64,000 nt of DNA. Source: Micrasema longulum (lineage: Eukaryota; Arthropoda; Insecta; Trichoptera; Brachycentridae). This document shows positions 62,855 to 64,000 of the stretch, piece by piece; the stretch's first letter is position 1, and each line of letters starts with the position of its first letter. The position numbers and the translations under genes were made by a program. The notes beneath the pieces are model-generated. The model saw nothing but the letters and a program-made list of their open reading frames with translations. It made no database searches and was not told the origin of the DNA. The stretch spans positions 392,333 to 456,332 of the forward strand of contig JAGVSM010003730.1 of assembly GCA_022494885.1 (NCBI GenBank), written 5' to 3'.

Positions 62855-63262
62855 TCAATAAAATATAATGAAACCTATGAATATAAAATAAAGTAGACCG
62901 AAGATTTGCGCCTATTATTTATGCAAGACAATAATTTGTTGGCTTTTCTACACAATGTAGTAACAGCAATACTAAAGAAAAAAACTATAATTTATATTAC
63001 GTACCTACGTAATTCAGCGGTCATCAAACGAGTTTCGTAGGTCTTCAATAACATTTTATTCGATCAAATAAATTAATTGTTTTGTAAACCTATTCTCATA
63101 GATACAATTATTCGTCAACAAATATTTCAACGAATTAATGATTAAGGAATTGATAAAGATTAATTGAAGAAAACTGTTTTTAACAGAAATGATGAAGGAA
63201 ATACGAATTCTAGCCATTGCATTGCCTAGTGAAAGTAGAAACAACTTCGGTCTAAATTAGGG
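62855..63262. other. No recognised feature
   Basis: AT-rich spacer. Confidence 0.35.
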
Positions 63263-63337
63263 ATGTAAAATTACCAAAACGCCTGATAAAATACCGATAC
63301 ATACGGTAATTTATATAAATGACGGTAATTTTACCGA
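63263..63337. repeat. Small inverted repeat, possible hAT-type remnant
   Basis: GTAAAATTACC and GGTAATTTTAC are inverted about 50 bp apart, next to TAGGGAT. Too short to classify. Confidence 0.35.
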
Positions 63338-63339
63338 AG

Positions 63340-64000
63340 AACATGGAGACTTTTTTCTTTTTCAATTTATATTATCTAACCTTAACACATATGTACATAG
63401 ATATAACGTTATTATTACAGTCGGCAATTTTAATATTAATATGCACAATTGTAATGACTTACAAAAAGCTAACACGTGTAATACATGTAAATGGAATGAA
63501 ACAAACTGTCCAAAAAGCTACAAGAGTAACATAAACGTCAAAAACATTAAAAGATCAGTAGCTCAATCATAAATAACTATCGACGTGCTAATAAGCGACG
63601 TGATAACAATTTCTCACCATGGTAGTTTATCGTATTCTCGATCACAATGCAACATCCGTGAACACCTAATATTAAATGTCAAAATAATTACGTTTGGTGA
63701 CATATATTCCTGCTGCGCAATTTGAATTTCACCGGTGTAAATATGGAAAATATTCCATAACTGCTATTTATATTTATTTATCATGCTATTTATTGCATTT
63801 AGCCGGCGCGGCGGTTGGCCAAGAAAAATGTCAAGAAAAGCAGTCCCCATAATAATTGTTATTTAATTTTCACTTTTTTGTATTATATACTCCTTACTTT
63901 TTTACAAATGCAATATATTTTATTATTTTTTATAGTAAACGTAATTTTTTGCCAGTAAACTGTATTTATTCACTAGGAAAACAAAAAATAAACCGACACC
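63340..64000. other. No recognised feature
   Basis: No supported gene or repeat to the end of the window. Confidence 0.35.

Overview
The window looks like nuclear DNA of an insect, possibly a moth or butterfly. It is strongly AT-rich, holds no bacterial-style gene order, and is filled with decayed copies of typical insect transposable elements: CR1/L2-like, RTE-like and Jockey-like non-LTR retrotransposons, mariner, a hAT (ZBED-like) transposase, tRNA-derived SINEs, Helitron-like termini and many inverted-repeat MITEs. The Lepidoptera guess rests on the style of the Helitron-like ends and is weaker than the insect call. No rRNA, true tRNA gene, CRISPR array or complete host gene is visible.

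Layout. 0-5.3 kb: a palindromic repeat (named FB1 here), two CR1/L2-like reverse transcriptase (RT) tails in opposite orientation, and between them a perfect 109-bp inverted repeat (FB2) whose arms resemble a hammerhead ribozyme fold. 6-11 kb: an AATGAGG-ended MITE split by a Jockey-like RT, a stretch of L2-type 3' tails with a recurring 24-bp motif, and two further Jockey-like 3' ends. 11.4-16.7 kb: two RTE-like copies, one on each strand. 16.7-23.3 kb: mariner, Jockey-like and hAT remnants. 23.7-30.1 kb: SINEs and MITEs, ending in a 939-bp TTAA-flanked foldback. 31.4-36.8 kb: a Jockey-like element apparently split by an RTE-like copy that keeps its endonuclease but has lost the RT palm. 36-44 kb: FB1, SINE and 3'-UTR fragments.

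Host signal. The best host-gene evidence is a CpG-rich island near 45.2-46.5 kb. It holds a strong start context and a 136-nt coding exon ending in a plausible splice donor at 45509/45510. A second GC-rich patch with long G-runs lies at 41.4-41.6 kb. If the exon is real, the sequence to its right is its first coding intron, more than 18 kb long and filled with repeats.

46.6-64 kb: more SINEs and MITEs, a composite Helitron-like unit (50.06-52.87 kb), a CACTA-ended element, the most complete FB1 copy (54.74-55.39 kb), layered insertions at 55.4-57.3 kb, a truncated retrocopy of an unknown mRNA with poly(A) and a 13-bp target duplication (58.3-58.8 kb), and RTE fragments.

The elements do not work together as a pathway. 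What connects them is insertion order: many interrupt one another, which lets relative ages be read. The most unusual signals are the FB2/FB3 inverted repeats with ribozyme-like cores, the FB1 family, the TTAA foldback, a conserved hairpin repeat (HP1) and the retrocopy. Family names such as FB1, HP1, SINE1-4, M1, R1, X and Y are local labels only.
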